Source: Caldilinea sp. CFX5
GTDB lineage: Bacteria > Chloroflexota > Anaerolineae > Caldilineales > Caldilineaceae
Assembly: GCA_021405325.1 (NCBI GenBank)
Contig: QWII01000084.1
Span: 1-64,000 of the forward strand
Direction of reading: 5' to 3'
DNA: 64,000 bases
In this document: one piece after another, positions 36,293-45,391 of the stretch
How the letters are laid out: each line of letters starts with the position of its first letter
How positions within the stretch are numbered: position 1 is the stretch's first letter
Translations under genes and position numbers: made by a program
The notes under the pieces: model-generated
What the model was told of the DNA's origin: nothing
The model's input: only the letters and a program-made list of their open reading frames with translations
Database searches by the model: none

Positions 36293-38035
36293 ATGTTTCT
36301 CGTGATCGGCACCACGACGTTGGATCTCTTTAACGGCGGCATTGCCCAAATGCCCACCGTGCGCGGCGACGAATTTACCACCGACAGCCTGGTCTTCTGT
36401 CAGGAACCGCTCCAAATGTTATTGGGCGGAAATGCCGGCATTGCGGCCTATGCCCTGGCTCGGCTGGGCGCGCCGGTTGCCATCGGCAGCGCCATCGGCA
36501 GCGATCCCTCCGGGGATCTGTTACAGAACTGGCTCCAAGCCGCCGGTGTGGCGACCAGTGGCCTCGTGCGCCACGCGACCGCCGCCACCTCCACCACAAC
36601 CGTGGTGAGCGACCAGACGCGCAACCGGCTGGCCTTTCACCATGCCGGCTCTTCACACCACTACGCGCCAGGTGATTTACCGGCGGATTTGCTGGCACAA
36701 ACAAAAGTGGTGCTGCTCTCCGCCTTTACCCTCTTAAACCAGTGGCGACCCGATGGCTTCACCGATCTGTTGGTGCAAGCGAAAAAGCAGGGCGCCATTA
36801 CGGCCCTTGACATCGGCCCGGCCATTGGTCACCCGGTGAAACTGGGCGAAATTGCCCACCTCCTGCGCTATGTGGACTATTTTATTTGCAACGAACATGA
36901 ACTGAGCGTCTGTTGTGAGGTCGATGAGACCGCGGGCGGCTCTAAAGTGGGTATGGCCCAGATCTTAACGCATGGCGCCGGTTGTGTGGTGATCAAGCGG
37001 GGCGCGGAAGGCGCCTTGGTGCAAGCGAAAGGCGAAGCTACTGTCCATGTGCCGGGCTTTGCCGTCAATGCGCGCATGACTGTCGGCGCCGGGGACTCGT
37101 TTAATGCCGGCTTTCTCTATGCCAGCCAACAAGGGAAAGCGCCAGCCGAGGCTGCCCGTTTTGCCAACGCCGTAGCGGCGCTGGTCGTTACCTCGGCGCA
37201 GGGCGCTTTGGGTGCGCCGACGTTGCCACAGGTGGAAGCGCTGATCGCCAAAGAACCTGTCCCGCTCGTTGACCGCATCCAGGCCCAACTGCGCGCCAGC
37301 GCCCAGCAGAATTATGAAGCCGTCGCCGCCCCGCCCTTTACCTGCTTCATCAATCCCGACGATCCTTCCCCGTGGTCTAACTATGCCATTCCCGACACTT
37401 CGCTCATCGGCGCTGTCGAGGAAACGCTGTCCGCCCTGCCGGCGATCTTCGGAACGCGCGGCCGGACGCCCCGCTTTGAGTTTATTGCAGAGTACGCCCC
37501 TTATCTAGCGCCGCTGCTGCAAGCCCACGGCTATCAGGAAGAGATGCGCGCTCTCCTCATGGTCTGCACCGCAAACACCTATCAACCGGCCGCGCCCCTC
37601 CCTGACGTGACCGTGATCGAACTCACCGCTGCGGCGCCTTTGCCCGCCATTCAGGAATTTCTCACCGTCCAGCGGCGCAGCTTTGGCGACAACGACGCCA
37701 CCGCCGTGAACGAAACCGAAGCGCTACAATTTTGCACTCGTTATCAGACCACACGACTCTTTGCGGCTGTGGTTGATGGCCATATGGTCAGCGCTGCTTG
37801 TCTGCAACCAGCGCATGAGGGCGTGACCGAGATTGCCGGCATCGCCACCTTGCCTCCCTTCCGCCGCCAGGGGATCGGCACGTTGTTGACCGCGGCGGCT
37901 GTCCAGGCGGCGTTTGCCCAAGGTGTCGACATTGTCTTTCTCACCGCCGGCAGCCCGGAGGCCGGCCGCGTTTATGAGCGTGCCGGCTTCCGCACCATCG
38001 GCAGCGGTTTGGCCTATGGTTGGCCGGCTGGTTGA
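36293..38035 (+). CDS. PfkB-family sugar kinase fused to a GNAT acetyltransferase
   Basis: About 580 residues. Residues 1-310 are a ribokinase/PfkB-type kinase: GGNAGIAAYALARLGAPVAIGSAIGSD near the start and the catalytic signature VGAGDSFNAGFLYA. After a linker, the last 200 residues form a GNAT-like region ending ITEIAGIATLPPFRRQGIGTLLTAAAVQAA-type motif A and AGRVYERAGFRTIG. One protein would thus combine phosphorylation of a sugar or nucleoside with acyl transfer. The start is taken at 36293; ATG 36248 with GGGA upstream is the alternative. The gene ends directly at the restriction-modification remnant. Confidence 0.82.
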   Translation: MFLVIGTTTLDLFNGGIAQMPTVRGDEFTTDSLVFCQEPLQMLLGGNAGIAAYALARLGAPVAIGSAIGSDPSGDLLQNWLQAAGVATSGLVRHATAATSTTTVVSDQTRNRLAFHHAGSSHHYAPGDLPADLLAQTKVVLLSAFTLLNQWRPDGFTDLLVQAKKQGAITALDIGPAIGHPVKLGEIAHLLRYVDYFICNEHELSVCCEVDETAGGSKVGMAQILTHGAGCVVIKRGAEGALVQAKGEATVHVPGFAVNARMTVGAGDSFNAGFLYASQQGKAPAEAARFANAVAALVVTSAQGALGAPTLPQVEALIAKEPVPLVDRIQAQLRASAQQNYEAVAAPPFTCFINPDDPSPWSNYAIPDTSLIGAVEETLSALPAIFGTRGRTPRFEFIAEYAPYLAPLLQAHGYQEEMRALLMVCTANTYQPAAPLPDVTVIELTAAAPLPAIQEFLTVQRRSFGDNDATAVNETEALQFCTRYQTTRLFAAVVDGHMVSAACLQPAHEGVTEIAGIATLPPFRRQGIGTLLTAAAVQAAFAQGVDIVFLTAGSPEAGRVYERAGFRTIGSGLAYGWPAG

Positions 38036-38039
38036 CGAA

Positions 38040-38549
38040 GCCGCCATGAACATTGAACATGCCTACTACGAACTGACCGGCCACTACGCGCCCTTTGACG
38101 GCCTCTGTCTGGTCGATACCTTTGAACTGGCCGAGGAGCAGCAGCGTGGCTTTGACTTCTTTAGCGCCGAAAACAGCGAACGGGTGCAGCGCCAACAGGC
38201 CGCGCCGATCTTTGTCGTCATCGGCAACCCGCCCTATAATGCCTGGCAGCTCAACGAGAATGACAACAACAAAAACCGCAAATATCCCACCCTCGACCGC
38301 CGGGTGAGCGAGACGTACGCCAAAGAGTCAGCGGCAACCAACAAAAACGCGCTTGCCGCTCCCTACGTCAAAGCCTTCCGCTGGGCTTCCGACCGCATTG
38401 GCGACGAGGGGATTGTCGCCTTTGTCACCAACAACAGCTTTATCAACGACATCGCTTTTGACGGGATGCGCAAGGGGCTGGCCCAGGACTTTGACCAGAT
38501 CTATGTGCTGGATCTAGGCGGCAATGTGCGCAAAAACCCCAAATTATCG
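38040..38549 (+). pseudogene. Internal fragment of a type ISP restriction-modification enzyme
   Basis: About 165 codons starting AAMNIEHAYYELTGHYAPF and containing the adenine-methyltransferase motif IV VVIGNPPYN, then YAKESAATNKNALAAPYVKAFRWASDRIG and IVAFVTNNSFINDIAFDGMRK. These match the central methylase part of large single-chain type ISP enzymes of more than 800 residues. Both the helicase/nuclease N-terminus and the target-recognition C-terminus are missing. It is open in frame back to 37914 over the previous gene but has no start of its own, so it is a relic. Confidence 0.82.
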
Positions 38550-38711
38550 ACATTCTGCTGGAATTTCAGTCCAAAGTGGATCGCTTCATGGCGATACGGG
38601 TGCTGAACTACCTGACCGCCTTCTACCTGGACTACATTACAACCCAGCGGGCGGCCAAGCAACACATTCGCAAATTACCGGCGATTTTTCCAATTGTGTT
38701 GTATAATGGCT
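38539..38711 (+). pseudogene. Fragment of an Rpn/YhgA-like PD-(D/E)XK nuclease
   Basis: In another frame from the preceding relic, about 57 codons read ILLEFQSKVDRFMAIRVLNY and, after a short interval, KLPAIFPIVLYNG. This is the conserved core of the Rpn recombination-promoting nuclease (PF04754) family. The start and the rest are absent. The junction with the methylase relic is near 38540. Confidence 0.78.
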
Positions 38712-38749
38712 GCGCTTTTTGTCAAACGGCGCAAATTTCCGGGAGTATT

Positions 38750-41026
38750 TCAGCCTAGAGATGCGTTTGGGCGGCGTTCCCATGCCGCCAACGCCTGGGT
38801 TGCCGCGGCATAGCCCAGATCATGCACCGCCTGATAGGCGTCAAAATTGTCGATGCGCAGGTGGGCGACCGGCGGCTCGATCAGCAGATCGGCCAGCCCT
38901 TGCGTCGTGCGCACCTGCTGGACGCCATGAAACTCCTGGGTGCGCAGCAAGATGCTCATGAGCGACGGGGCGTGCAGACGCTTGCCATTGCGGCAGGCCA
39001 GCGGGTTGAGCCGTTGCCAAAGCAGTTGCCAGCCGGACAGGCTGGGGCCAAAGTCATAGCCTTGCAACGCTTCCGCCGGCGGACTGAGGTTGACACCGAT
39101 CACCGTTCCCGGTTGGTGTACCTGGCGCATGAGATCCACCGGGAAATTGTTGACCACCCCGCCATCGACCAAAATATCGCCTTCATAGAGCACCGGCGCA
39201 AAGACCCCCGGAATGGCGGTCGTCGCACGCAAGAGCAGCCAGAGCGGCCCCTGCTGATGCACCAGCGGTATTGCGCGCGAGAGATTACAGGAAACGGCAA
39301 AAAAGGGCAGCCAGAGATCTTCAATGGCCGCTTCGCCCACGGCTTGCCGGAACTGATCCACGCCTTTAGCGCCGCCCACCAGTGAAGTGAGGGGCAGGGT
39401 GTAATCCAGCAACTTCTGCTTGCTCGAAGAGCGGTGCGCCACGGCCATGACATAGGCATAATCCAGGTTGTACGCATAGATGGCGCCGATTACCGCGCCA
39501 AAGCTTGCGCCGCCGATAATGTCAATGGGTATATTAGCGTCAAGCAGGGCGCGGATCACCCCGATATGGGCATTGCCGCGCGCCCCGCCGCCACTTAAGA
39601 CCAACGCCACGGCGCGCCCGCTCAGTCGCCGCGCCAGCCGTTGCCAGTCCGCTTCGTTCCCCATGCGCAGATGATGATGGGTGGCCACCTGGCGTTTTTG
39701 CAACCACCGTAGCGTCCCTGTCGGGCGTTCGGCGCTTGCCGGCTGGAGCAGGAGCAACTCCTGGGGGATCAACGAATGGCGCATCGCCAATTGCGCTTCC
39801 AACGGATCCAGCGCGGCACCTGCCTGGGCGTGCTTGACCAGCAGTAGCCGGTCGGCTTGTTGGGTGCAACGTTCCGTCCAGGGGGTCCAGGTGGGATCAG
39901 CCTGTAAGATGATAAAGGCGTAGCGGTTTTCCTGCTGGGCCAACCAGCCGCTGACCGCAAGGTGTAGGGGATCAGCCGGTTGCGTCTGGGCGACGCCGGC
40001 TTTGCCAAAGGCGTCGTCAAAGCGGGCGCTGTCCAGGTAGAGGGTCGATCCCCAGTTGTTGAACGCGGCCCCCAGTCGTTCGGCCACCGCGGCAAGCGGA
40101 ACAGCCGGGTCGCTGGCCAGCAGGGTAACGGTAAGCGCCACCGGGGTTTGGGTTTTGGGCGCCGGCGCCCCCACCTGGCGCGCCGCCATGATACGCGCCA
40201 CCTGCACCATCACCTGCGGGTGTTGCATCACCAATGCTTCACAGAGCGCCGCACTGAGTCGCACCACCGTCGTCGCCCGCATGGCCTTGACAGTGGCGCT
40301 ACGGGGGGCGTTGGTCAACAAGCCAATCTCGCCGATCACTTCGCCGGCCCCTACTTCGCGGATAAAGTGTTCTTCGGCCTCCCCTGACTGGGTAGACGAG
40401 CGCATGGTAACACGCAGTCGACCATTGACCACAATATAGGCGGCGTCGCTGGCCTCCCCCTGGGCGAGCAGCGTTTCCCCGGCAATGAGGTGGCGCCATG
40501 CCAGTTTTTGTTGTAGGTCGGCCAGGACGCACTTGTCCAGCGGGCCAAAGAGGTTGGTTAAAATATGCAACAACTGCTGTTGGCGCAACCGGGGCAACAT
40601 GCTTTGGGTCAGATGGTCGATCAGGGTGGGATGGCGCAGGAGCAGCCGCTCAAAGCCGGCCTTGGCCAGGCGCAGCAGCGTGCTTTCGACAACCGCGGTG
40701 ACGGTCGCCCCCCGGCTTTGTCCTGTCAATAAAGCCATCTCCCCAATAAGCTGATAAGGCGCGGCCTCATCCACCACCAGGGTCGCGCCCGTCGGCTGTT
40801 GAATCTCAATCGTCAGGCGACCGGCCACCAGCACATAGAGGCTGTCGCCGGGGTCGCCTTGGCGGAAGAGCAATTGATTAGCCGCCAGATACACCACTTC
40901 CAGTTCAGCGTGCAAAGCCTGCTGCGTTTCCTCAAGCAACGCCCCAAAGACCGTGGGCAGGGTTAGATAGGAGGGAAATGGATTCGGCACGGGTGGTGCG
41001 GCATCGAGTTGTAGATAATTGGTCAT
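38750..41026 (-). CDS. Cyclic-nucleotide-binding, patatin-like phospholipase (NTE family)
   Basis: A 758-residue protein. Two cyclic-nucleotide-binding domains (about residues 30-150 and 155-280) each contain the barrel pattern with GDPGDSLYVLVAGRL and GEASDAAYIVVNGRL. A P-loop-like region follows, as in neuropathy target esterase. The patatin domain starts LVLSGGGARGNAHIGVIRAL; its nucleophile motif is GGASFG and the catalytic aspartate is in DGGVVNNFPVD. It would deacylate lysophospholipids under nucleotide control. The gene lies 10 bases after a second protein with such domains. Confidence 0.9.
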   Translation of the reverse strand: MTNYLQLDAAPPVPNPFPSYLTLPTVFGALLEETQQALHAELEVVYLAANQLLFRQGDPGDSLYVLVAGRLTIEIQQPTGATLVVDEAAPYQLIGEMALLTGQSRGATVTAVVESTLLRLAKAGFERLLLRHPTLIDHLTQSMLPRLRQQQLLHILTNLFGPLDKCVLADLQQKLAWRHLIAGETLLAQGEASDAAYIVVNGRLRVTMRSSTQSGEAEEHFIREVGAGEVIGEIGLLTNAPRSATVKAMRATTVVRLSAALCEALVMQHPQVMVQVARIMAARQVGAPAPKTQTPVALTVTLLASDPAVPLAAVAERLGAAFNNWGSTLYLDSARFDDAFGKAGVAQTQPADPLHLAVSGWLAQQENRYAFIILQADPTWTPWTERCTQQADRLLLVKHAQAGAALDPLEAQLAMRHSLIPQELLLLQPASAERPTGTLRWLQKRQVATHHHLRMGNEADWQRLARRLSGRAVALVLSGGGARGNAHIGVIRALLDANIPIDIIGGASFGAVIGAIYAYNLDYAYVMAVAHRSSSKQKLLDYTLPLTSLVGGAKGVDQFRQAVGEAAIEDLWLPFFAVSCNLSRAIPLVHQQGPLWLLLRATTAIPGVFAPVLYEGDILVDGGVVNNFPVDLMRQVHQPGTVIGVNLSPPAEALQGYDFGPSLSGWQLLWQRLNPLACRNGKRLHAPSLMSILLRTQEFHGVQQVRTTQGLADLLIEPPVAHLRIDNFDAYQAVHDLGYAAATQALAAWERRPNASLG

Positions 41027-41035
41027 AGGTGTCGT

Positions 41036-42541
41036 TTATGATCCGTGAATTTCCGGCGCCGGCAGGCAAACATAGCGTGTTGGTGTTTGCGCAACCAGTT
41101 GGAGTACACTGTCGCTTTGGATCAAAGCGGGTGCGCGCAGCGTTGACCACTGCTGCTGCTGCTCAATTGCAACCGTGCCGGTGGGGACAAAGAGCCAGGA
41201 CGATTGGATGGTTGCCGCTTCTTTGGCGGCCAGCGTCTGCATCTGCCCCTGCGCCAGCCAGGCCAATCGTTGTTGACGGCTCAGTTGGGCGATCTCTTTT
41301 GGCGCGCCGGCCGTGAGGTCGGCAAAGCGCCGCCGGTTGTAGGCATCCCAGATCGCCGTGTGCAGGGTTGGGTGCGTCGCTATCAATTGCAGCAATTGCT
41401 TGCGCTGGAGGCGAATCAAGGTGGTTTGGGTCGCCGTGCGGATGGTGGCGCTGCGCGCTTCGCCGGAGAGGAGCGCGATTTCGCCAAACATGGCGCCGGT
41501 CGCCAGTTGATCGATAATGCGTTCCCCACCGTTGCCCTCAACACTGTCGCCGGCAACGACCACATAGACCCCACCCCTGGCAATGACATAAAGTTCATTG
41601 CTCTCATCACCGGCCCGGAAGAGATCGCGCCCGGCCGGCAAGGTGATCAGCTCGGCGCTTTGGGCCAACAGCGCCAGATCCGCCGCCGGCAACTCGGCGC
41701 CAAGGGATGTCTGCCGGAGGATCTGTTGAAGCTGCGGCTGGCTGAAGAGTTGTTTGACTAGCGGGAATTGCTGCACGGCGGCTTGCAGCGGCGCCAGGCG
41801 GCGCTCTCCCCGGTCGCGGGCAAAGCGCCCGATACTGCGGAGGAAGGCGCCGGTGCTAAAGGGCATCAACGTCAGCAAGCCATAGCCGTTGCTATAGTTG
41901 GGGTTTGTTTCGACAAAAAAGCGCGCTTCGGGTTTGTCACAGGTACGCCAGTAGAGCCGTTCTTCGGCGGTTTCCTGGGTACTCACACCCACGTAGACGA
42001 CCAAGGGATTGTCCGATTGGGCCGGATGGAGATCAAAGGTCTGGCTCAGAGCGGCCACCAGGTCGCGCATTGCCGGTGGGATGGTCTGCTTGTAGTTCGG
42101 CCAGACATTCTCGCCATATTTGGTAAAGAACAGATAGCTCGTGGGGTGGAGCAACAGGCCCAGATAGAGGATCGGTCGCAGCGGGTGCGTCAGCTTGAAG
42201 CGCAGAATCTGCCGAAGCGCAAAGCCGATCACAGAATTGTGGCCGCGGTAGTCGCGCAACGAGCCGGCTTCCGCCCGAAAGATCGCCGTTTTGACGCCTT
42301 GCACCAGCTTGTCATAGCGATGGAGCGCGGCATAGGCGACGATGGCGCCGGCCGGGTTGCGGCGCAGATGAATGGCGGTCTCATCAGCTCTGGATTCCAC
42401 AAAAAGTTTGGTAAACGACGCCTTGTCCTCAGCATGGAAGACCTGACTATGCACCGGGTATAATTCATCGGCCAACTGCTGCCGTTGGGCCGGGGTCAGT
42501 CTTTGCGGGTAGACGATTTCAGATGTGATGCCAGCTTGCAT
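41036..42541 (-). CDS. GNAT-like protein with cyclic-nucleotide-binding domain
   Basis: A 501-residue protein not assigned to a named family. The first 230 residues resemble an acetyltransferase-like fold (FHAEDKASFTKLFVESRADETAIHLRRNP, AYAALHRYD). Residues about 280-400 are a clear cyclic-nucleotide-binding domain (LPAGRDLFRAGDESNELYVIARGGVYVV, ATGAMFGEIALLSGEARSATIRTAT). The last 100 residues look like a degenerate second copy. It is cotranscribed with the patatin gene, suggesting a common signal. Confidence 0.75.
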   Translation of the reverse strand: MQAGITSEIVYPQRLTPAQRQQLADELYPVHSQVFHAEDKASFTKLFVESRADETAIHLRRNPAGAIVAYAALHRYDKLVQGVKTAIFRAEAGSLRDYRGHNSVIGFALRQILRFKLTHPLRPILYLGLLLHPTSYLFFTKYGENVWPNYKQTIPPAMRDLVAALSQTFDLHPAQSDNPLVVYVGVSTQETAEERLYWRTCDKPEARFFVETNPNYSNGYGLLTLMPFSTGAFLRSIGRFARDRGERRLAPLQAAVQQFPLVKQLFSQPQLQQILRQTSLGAELPAADLALLAQSAELITLPAGRDLFRAGDESNELYVIARGGVYVVVAGDSVEGNGGERIIDQLATGAMFGEIALLSGEARSATIRTATQTTLIRLQRKQLLQLIATHPTLHTAIWDAYNRRRFADLTAGAPKEIAQLSRQQRLAWLAQGQMQTLAAKEAATIQSSWLFVPTGTVAIEQQQQWSTLRAPALIQSDSVLQLVAQTPTRYVCLPAPEIHGS

Positions 42542-42556
42542 AAATTGCCCCTACTT

Positions 42557-43258
42557 TCATAGCAAGCTTTGGATTCCCCAAAGCGCAAGCCCAACCACCG
42601 CCACCGCCAGCACGATCAACGTGACCGCCGCCAGCCGTAGCATCCGCGCAATGCTGCCCGCATCGTTGGCATGGGGAAAAGGTCTATCCGGGATCGGCAC
42701 GCCCAGAAAGGTGCAGAGCGGTTCCCAGCCTTCTTTTACATCATAGACCAGGAGGCGATCCGCCGGCACCGTGCGCTTGACCTCCTCAATATGCCAGCGA
42801 AAAATATTCAAGGCCGTCTGCCGATCGGCAAAACGCCCGCCAAAGGTGCGCTGCCAGATGCCCTTCTGGTTCATGGCATAGGTGCGCCGGATGTGGGGCA
42901 GAAAGAGCCACACGATGGTATATTCCCAGGTGTGGGTGAGGCGATAGATGGTGTTCAGCGCGCTGTCGTACCATTTCTCCGGGTCGCGCACGCTCAACAC
43001 CACCTTGGCATCGGGATAGACCTCCATCAACTCTTTGTAAAAGGTGCAACCCGGCCAATCAACAATCGCCTGATAGCCCTGGAAGAAGTAGGGCCAATCC
43101 ACTGATTTGCCATCCAGGGCGTCATTCCACACCCGGCTATCCCGCGGCCGGCGAAAGACCTCAAACATGTGATAACACTTGACCATCCCCAACTCTTCCA
43201 GAGCCGTCTTCAGAGAGAGGGTGCCTGTGCGACCAAACCCAGCGCCAATCACTTTCAT
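42557..43258 (-). CDS. Sulfotransferase family protein (Sulfotransfer_4 type)
   Basis: A 233-residue enzyme expected to use PAPS. KVIGAGFGRTGTLSLKTALEELG contains the 5'-phosphosulfate loop, and AKVVLSVRDPEKWYDSALNTIY the 3'-phosphate site. A C-terminal hydrophobic stretch (VTLIVLAVAVVGLALWGIQ) would anchor it in the membrane. ATG 43258 has AAGGAGA upstream. The frame continues to 43402 only through a family D palindrome, which yields the spurious residues RWLSLSKPP. Confidence 0.87.
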   Translation of the reverse strand: MKVIGAGFGRTGTLSLKTALEELGMVKCYHMFEVFRRPRDSRVWNDALDGKSVDWPYFFQGYQAIVDWPGCTFYKELMEVYPDAKVVLSVRDPEKWYDSALNTIYRLTHTWEYTIVWLFLPHIRRTYAMNQKGIWQRTFGGRFADRQTALNIFRWHIEEVKRTVPADRLLVYDVKEGWEPLCTFLGVPIPDRPFPHANDAGSIARMLRLAAVTLIVLAVAVVGLALWGIQSLL

Positions 43259-43284
43259 CGTCGTGTCTCCTTGCGAATTTGAGG

Positions 43285-43337
43285 TGGTTGGTTGATGCGG
43301 TGGTTTCGACAGGCTCAACCACCGCATCAACCAACCA
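43285..43337. repeat. Family D palindrome (11-nt centre) after fabF
   Basis: Perfect 21-base arms (43285-43305 and 43317-43337) around TCGACAGGCTC (43306-43316). The arm sequence TGGTTGGTTGATGCGGTGG is unrelated to that of other members. It abuts the fabF stop codon. Confidence 0.85.
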
Positions 43338-44648
43338 TTACTTTGTACCATCAGCCGAATAACGCCGCAGCAGCAGACAGGCGTTGTGACCCCCGAAGCC
43401 AAAGCTGTTGCTCAACGTCACCTGCACGTCCGCTTTGCGCGCCACCAGGGGGGTATAGTCAAGATCGCAGGCTGGGTCGGGGTCGTGTAGGTTGATGGTG
43501 GGGGGAATGATGCCCTCACCGATTGTTTTGGCGCAGACAATGGCTTCAATCGCGCCCGCACCCCCCAGCAGGTGGCCGAGCATACTCTTGGTGCTGCTGA
43601 TCTTCACTTGGTAGGCGTGGTCCCCAAAGATTTGTTTGATGGCGAGGGTTTCACCGACATCATTCAGGTGGGTGGCGGTGCCGTGGGCATTAATGTAATC
43701 GACCGCCGCCGGCTGGACGCCATAGGCCCGCGCTTTGTTCAACGCCATGCGCATGGCATCGACCGCGCCGCGCCCTTGCGTATGGGGCGCCGACATGTGG
43801 TAGGCGTCGGCGCTCTCGCCGCTGCCGATCACCTCGGCATAGATGCGGGCGCCGCGGGCTTGGGCATGTTCCAGTGTCTCCATGATCAAAATGGCGCTGC
43901 CCTCGCTCATGACAAAGCCGTCACGGTCCACGGCAAAGGGCCGACACGAGCCGGCCGGGTCATGGTTGCGCTGGCTGAAGGCCCCCATCACATCAAAACC
44001 GGCCATGGCCAGCGGCATGATGGCCGCATCGGCGCCGCCCGTTACCACGACATCGGCATCCCCGCGGCGCAGTAGTTCAAAGGCTTGCCCACAGGCCGCG
44101 GTGCCGCTGGCGCAGGCATTGACCACCGCAAAGTTGGGGCCATGCAGGTTGTATTCAATGGCCACCCGCCCTGCAGCGCTATCCACCAGAATGTTGGGGA
44201 TAAAGAAGGGACTGACGCGCATCAGCCCTTTGCTCACGGCGGTGCGTACATTCTCTTCAAACGACTGAAACCCACCAATTCCGCTGCCGATGACGACGCC
44301 GATACGCATAGGGTCTTCGTTATCCAATACCAGCCCCGCATCGCGCAGCGCCTCCGCGGTCGCCACCAGGGCAAATTGAATAAAGCGATCCAGGCGGCGC
44401 GCTTCTTTGCGCTCCATGTACATTTCCGGCACAAAGTCTTTCACTTCGCCGCCGAATCTGGTGCGTAGTTCGCTGGGGTCAAAGCGGGTGATGGGCGCAA
44501 TGCCCGATTGACCGGCCAGCAAGGCGGCCCAGGTATCAGGCACAGTATGGCCCAAGGGGGTGATGGCGCCCATCCCGGTGATGACCACGCGCGGTGGGGT
44601 GCTTGTTCCCATTGCCCCGTTGACCCCATAGGAATGTTGTGGACTCAT
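43338..44648 (-). CDS. fabF: 3-oxoacyl-[acyl-carrier-protein] synthase II
   Basis: A 436-residue condensing enzyme of fatty-acid elongation. The Cys-His-His triad lies in VNACASGTAACG, INAHGTATHLND and MLGHLLGGAGA. RVVITGMGAITPLGHTV near the start and SNSFGFGGHNACLLLR near the end are standard. The start has AGGG eight bases upstream. No acpP, fabG or fabD lies beside it; its neighbours are a sulfotransferase and an EF-hand protein, so it may serve a lipid pathway of its own. Confidence 0.95.
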   Translation of the reverse strand: MSPQHSYGVNGAMGTSTPPRVVITGMGAITPLGHTVPDTWAALLAGQSGIAPITRFDPSELRTRFGGEVKDFVPEMYMERKEARRLDRFIQFALVATAEALRDAGLVLDNEDPMRIGVVIGSGIGGFQSFEENVRTAVSKGLMRVSPFFIPNILVDSAAGRVAIEYNLHGPNFAVVNACASGTAACGQAFELLRRGDADVVVTGGADAAIMPLAMAGFDVMGAFSQRNHDPAGSCRPFAVDRDGFVMSEGSAILIMETLEHAQARGARIYAEVIGSGESADAYHMSAPHTQGRGAVDAMRMALNKARAYGVQPAAVDYINAHGTATHLNDVGETLAIKQIFGDHAYQVKISSTKSMLGHLLGGAGAIEAIVCAKTIGEGIIPPTINLHDPDPACDLDYTPLVARKADVQVTLSNSFGFGGHNACLLLRRYSADGTK

Positions 44649-44727
44649 ACGTATAACCCTTTCGCAATTGCCCCAACGTTTGCAGGGCGCTGATCGATGT
44701 TTTAGTTGTGCGTATAGGGGTAGAGTG

Positions 44728-45276
44728 CTACGCTAATGGCCCAATCATCCAATTGCCCGGTGCATCCGGATCATCACTGCGAAAAAATTCGGCAAAGACC
44801 TGTTCCATCGCGGCAGTGGTCAAATCGCCGCTGCCATCGGTCACCAGGTGGCGAAAGGCGGCGCGGGCAGCGCCGTCAGCAATGCCGTAGCACGAAAGAA
44901 TGGTGGCATATTCAGTTTCGTCCAACCGTCCATCGCCATTGCGATCGCCGGTGCGGATCACATATTCAGCATAACTCATGAGCAACTGTTGAAAGGTGGC
45001 GTCATCATTGGTCAGGGCCGCATAGGCGTCGATAAATTCGGCGGGGGTAATGCGATGGTCGCCATCTTTGTCGGCCACGGTATGGACAAATTCCCAGAGC
45101 GCCATCGTTTCGGCGTACATCGCGGCGTATTGGGTTGAGCCGGGGCGCAGCTCATAGGCTTGACTCAGATTGTGGGCAAAGTGTTCATAGTCGGCCTTTT
45201 CCAGGACGCCGTTTTTATCAAAATCAAAACAGGCGAAGAGGGCAGTGAATTTGCGGGTGCGCAGTTTAGATAACAT
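44728..45276 (-). CDS. EF-hand calcium-binding protein
   Basis: A 182-residue protein with four EF-hand loops: DFDKNGVLEKAD, DKDGDHRITPAEF, DRNGDGRLDETEY and the shorter DGSGDLTTAAM. No signal peptide is seen, so it would sense calcium inside the cell, like calerythrin-type proteins of actinobacteria. A strong ribosome-binding site (AAAGGAGAAGAAA) precedes the ATG. It ends 80 bases upstream of fabF on the same strand. Confidence 0.92.
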   Translation of the reverse strand: MLSKLRTRKFTALFACFDFDKNGVLEKADYEHFAHNLSQAYELRPGSTQYAAMYAETMALWEFVHTVADKDGDHRITPAEFIDAYAALTNDDATFQQLLMSYAEYVIRTGDRNGDGRLDETEYATILSCYGIADGAARAAFRHLVTDGSGDLTTAAMEQVFAEFFRSDDPDAPGNWMIGPLA

Positions 45277-45299
45277 TTTCTTCTCCTTTGGGTGTGGTA

Positions 45300-45359
45300 G
45301 GGGCGTCCGCTTGCCGGCGCCCTGGCTTGTTGATGCCCCAGGGCGCCGGCAAGCAGCGG
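45300..45359. repeat. GCTTGCCGGCGCCCTGG palindrome
   Basis: GCTTGCCGGCGCCCTGG and its complement CCAGGGCGCCGGCAAGC enclose CTTGTTGATGCC. It lies between the DoxX and EF-hand genes. Confidence 0.75.
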
Positions 45360-45391
45360 TTGCCTCCTAGGCGCCTACCGTTTCTTTTCCT

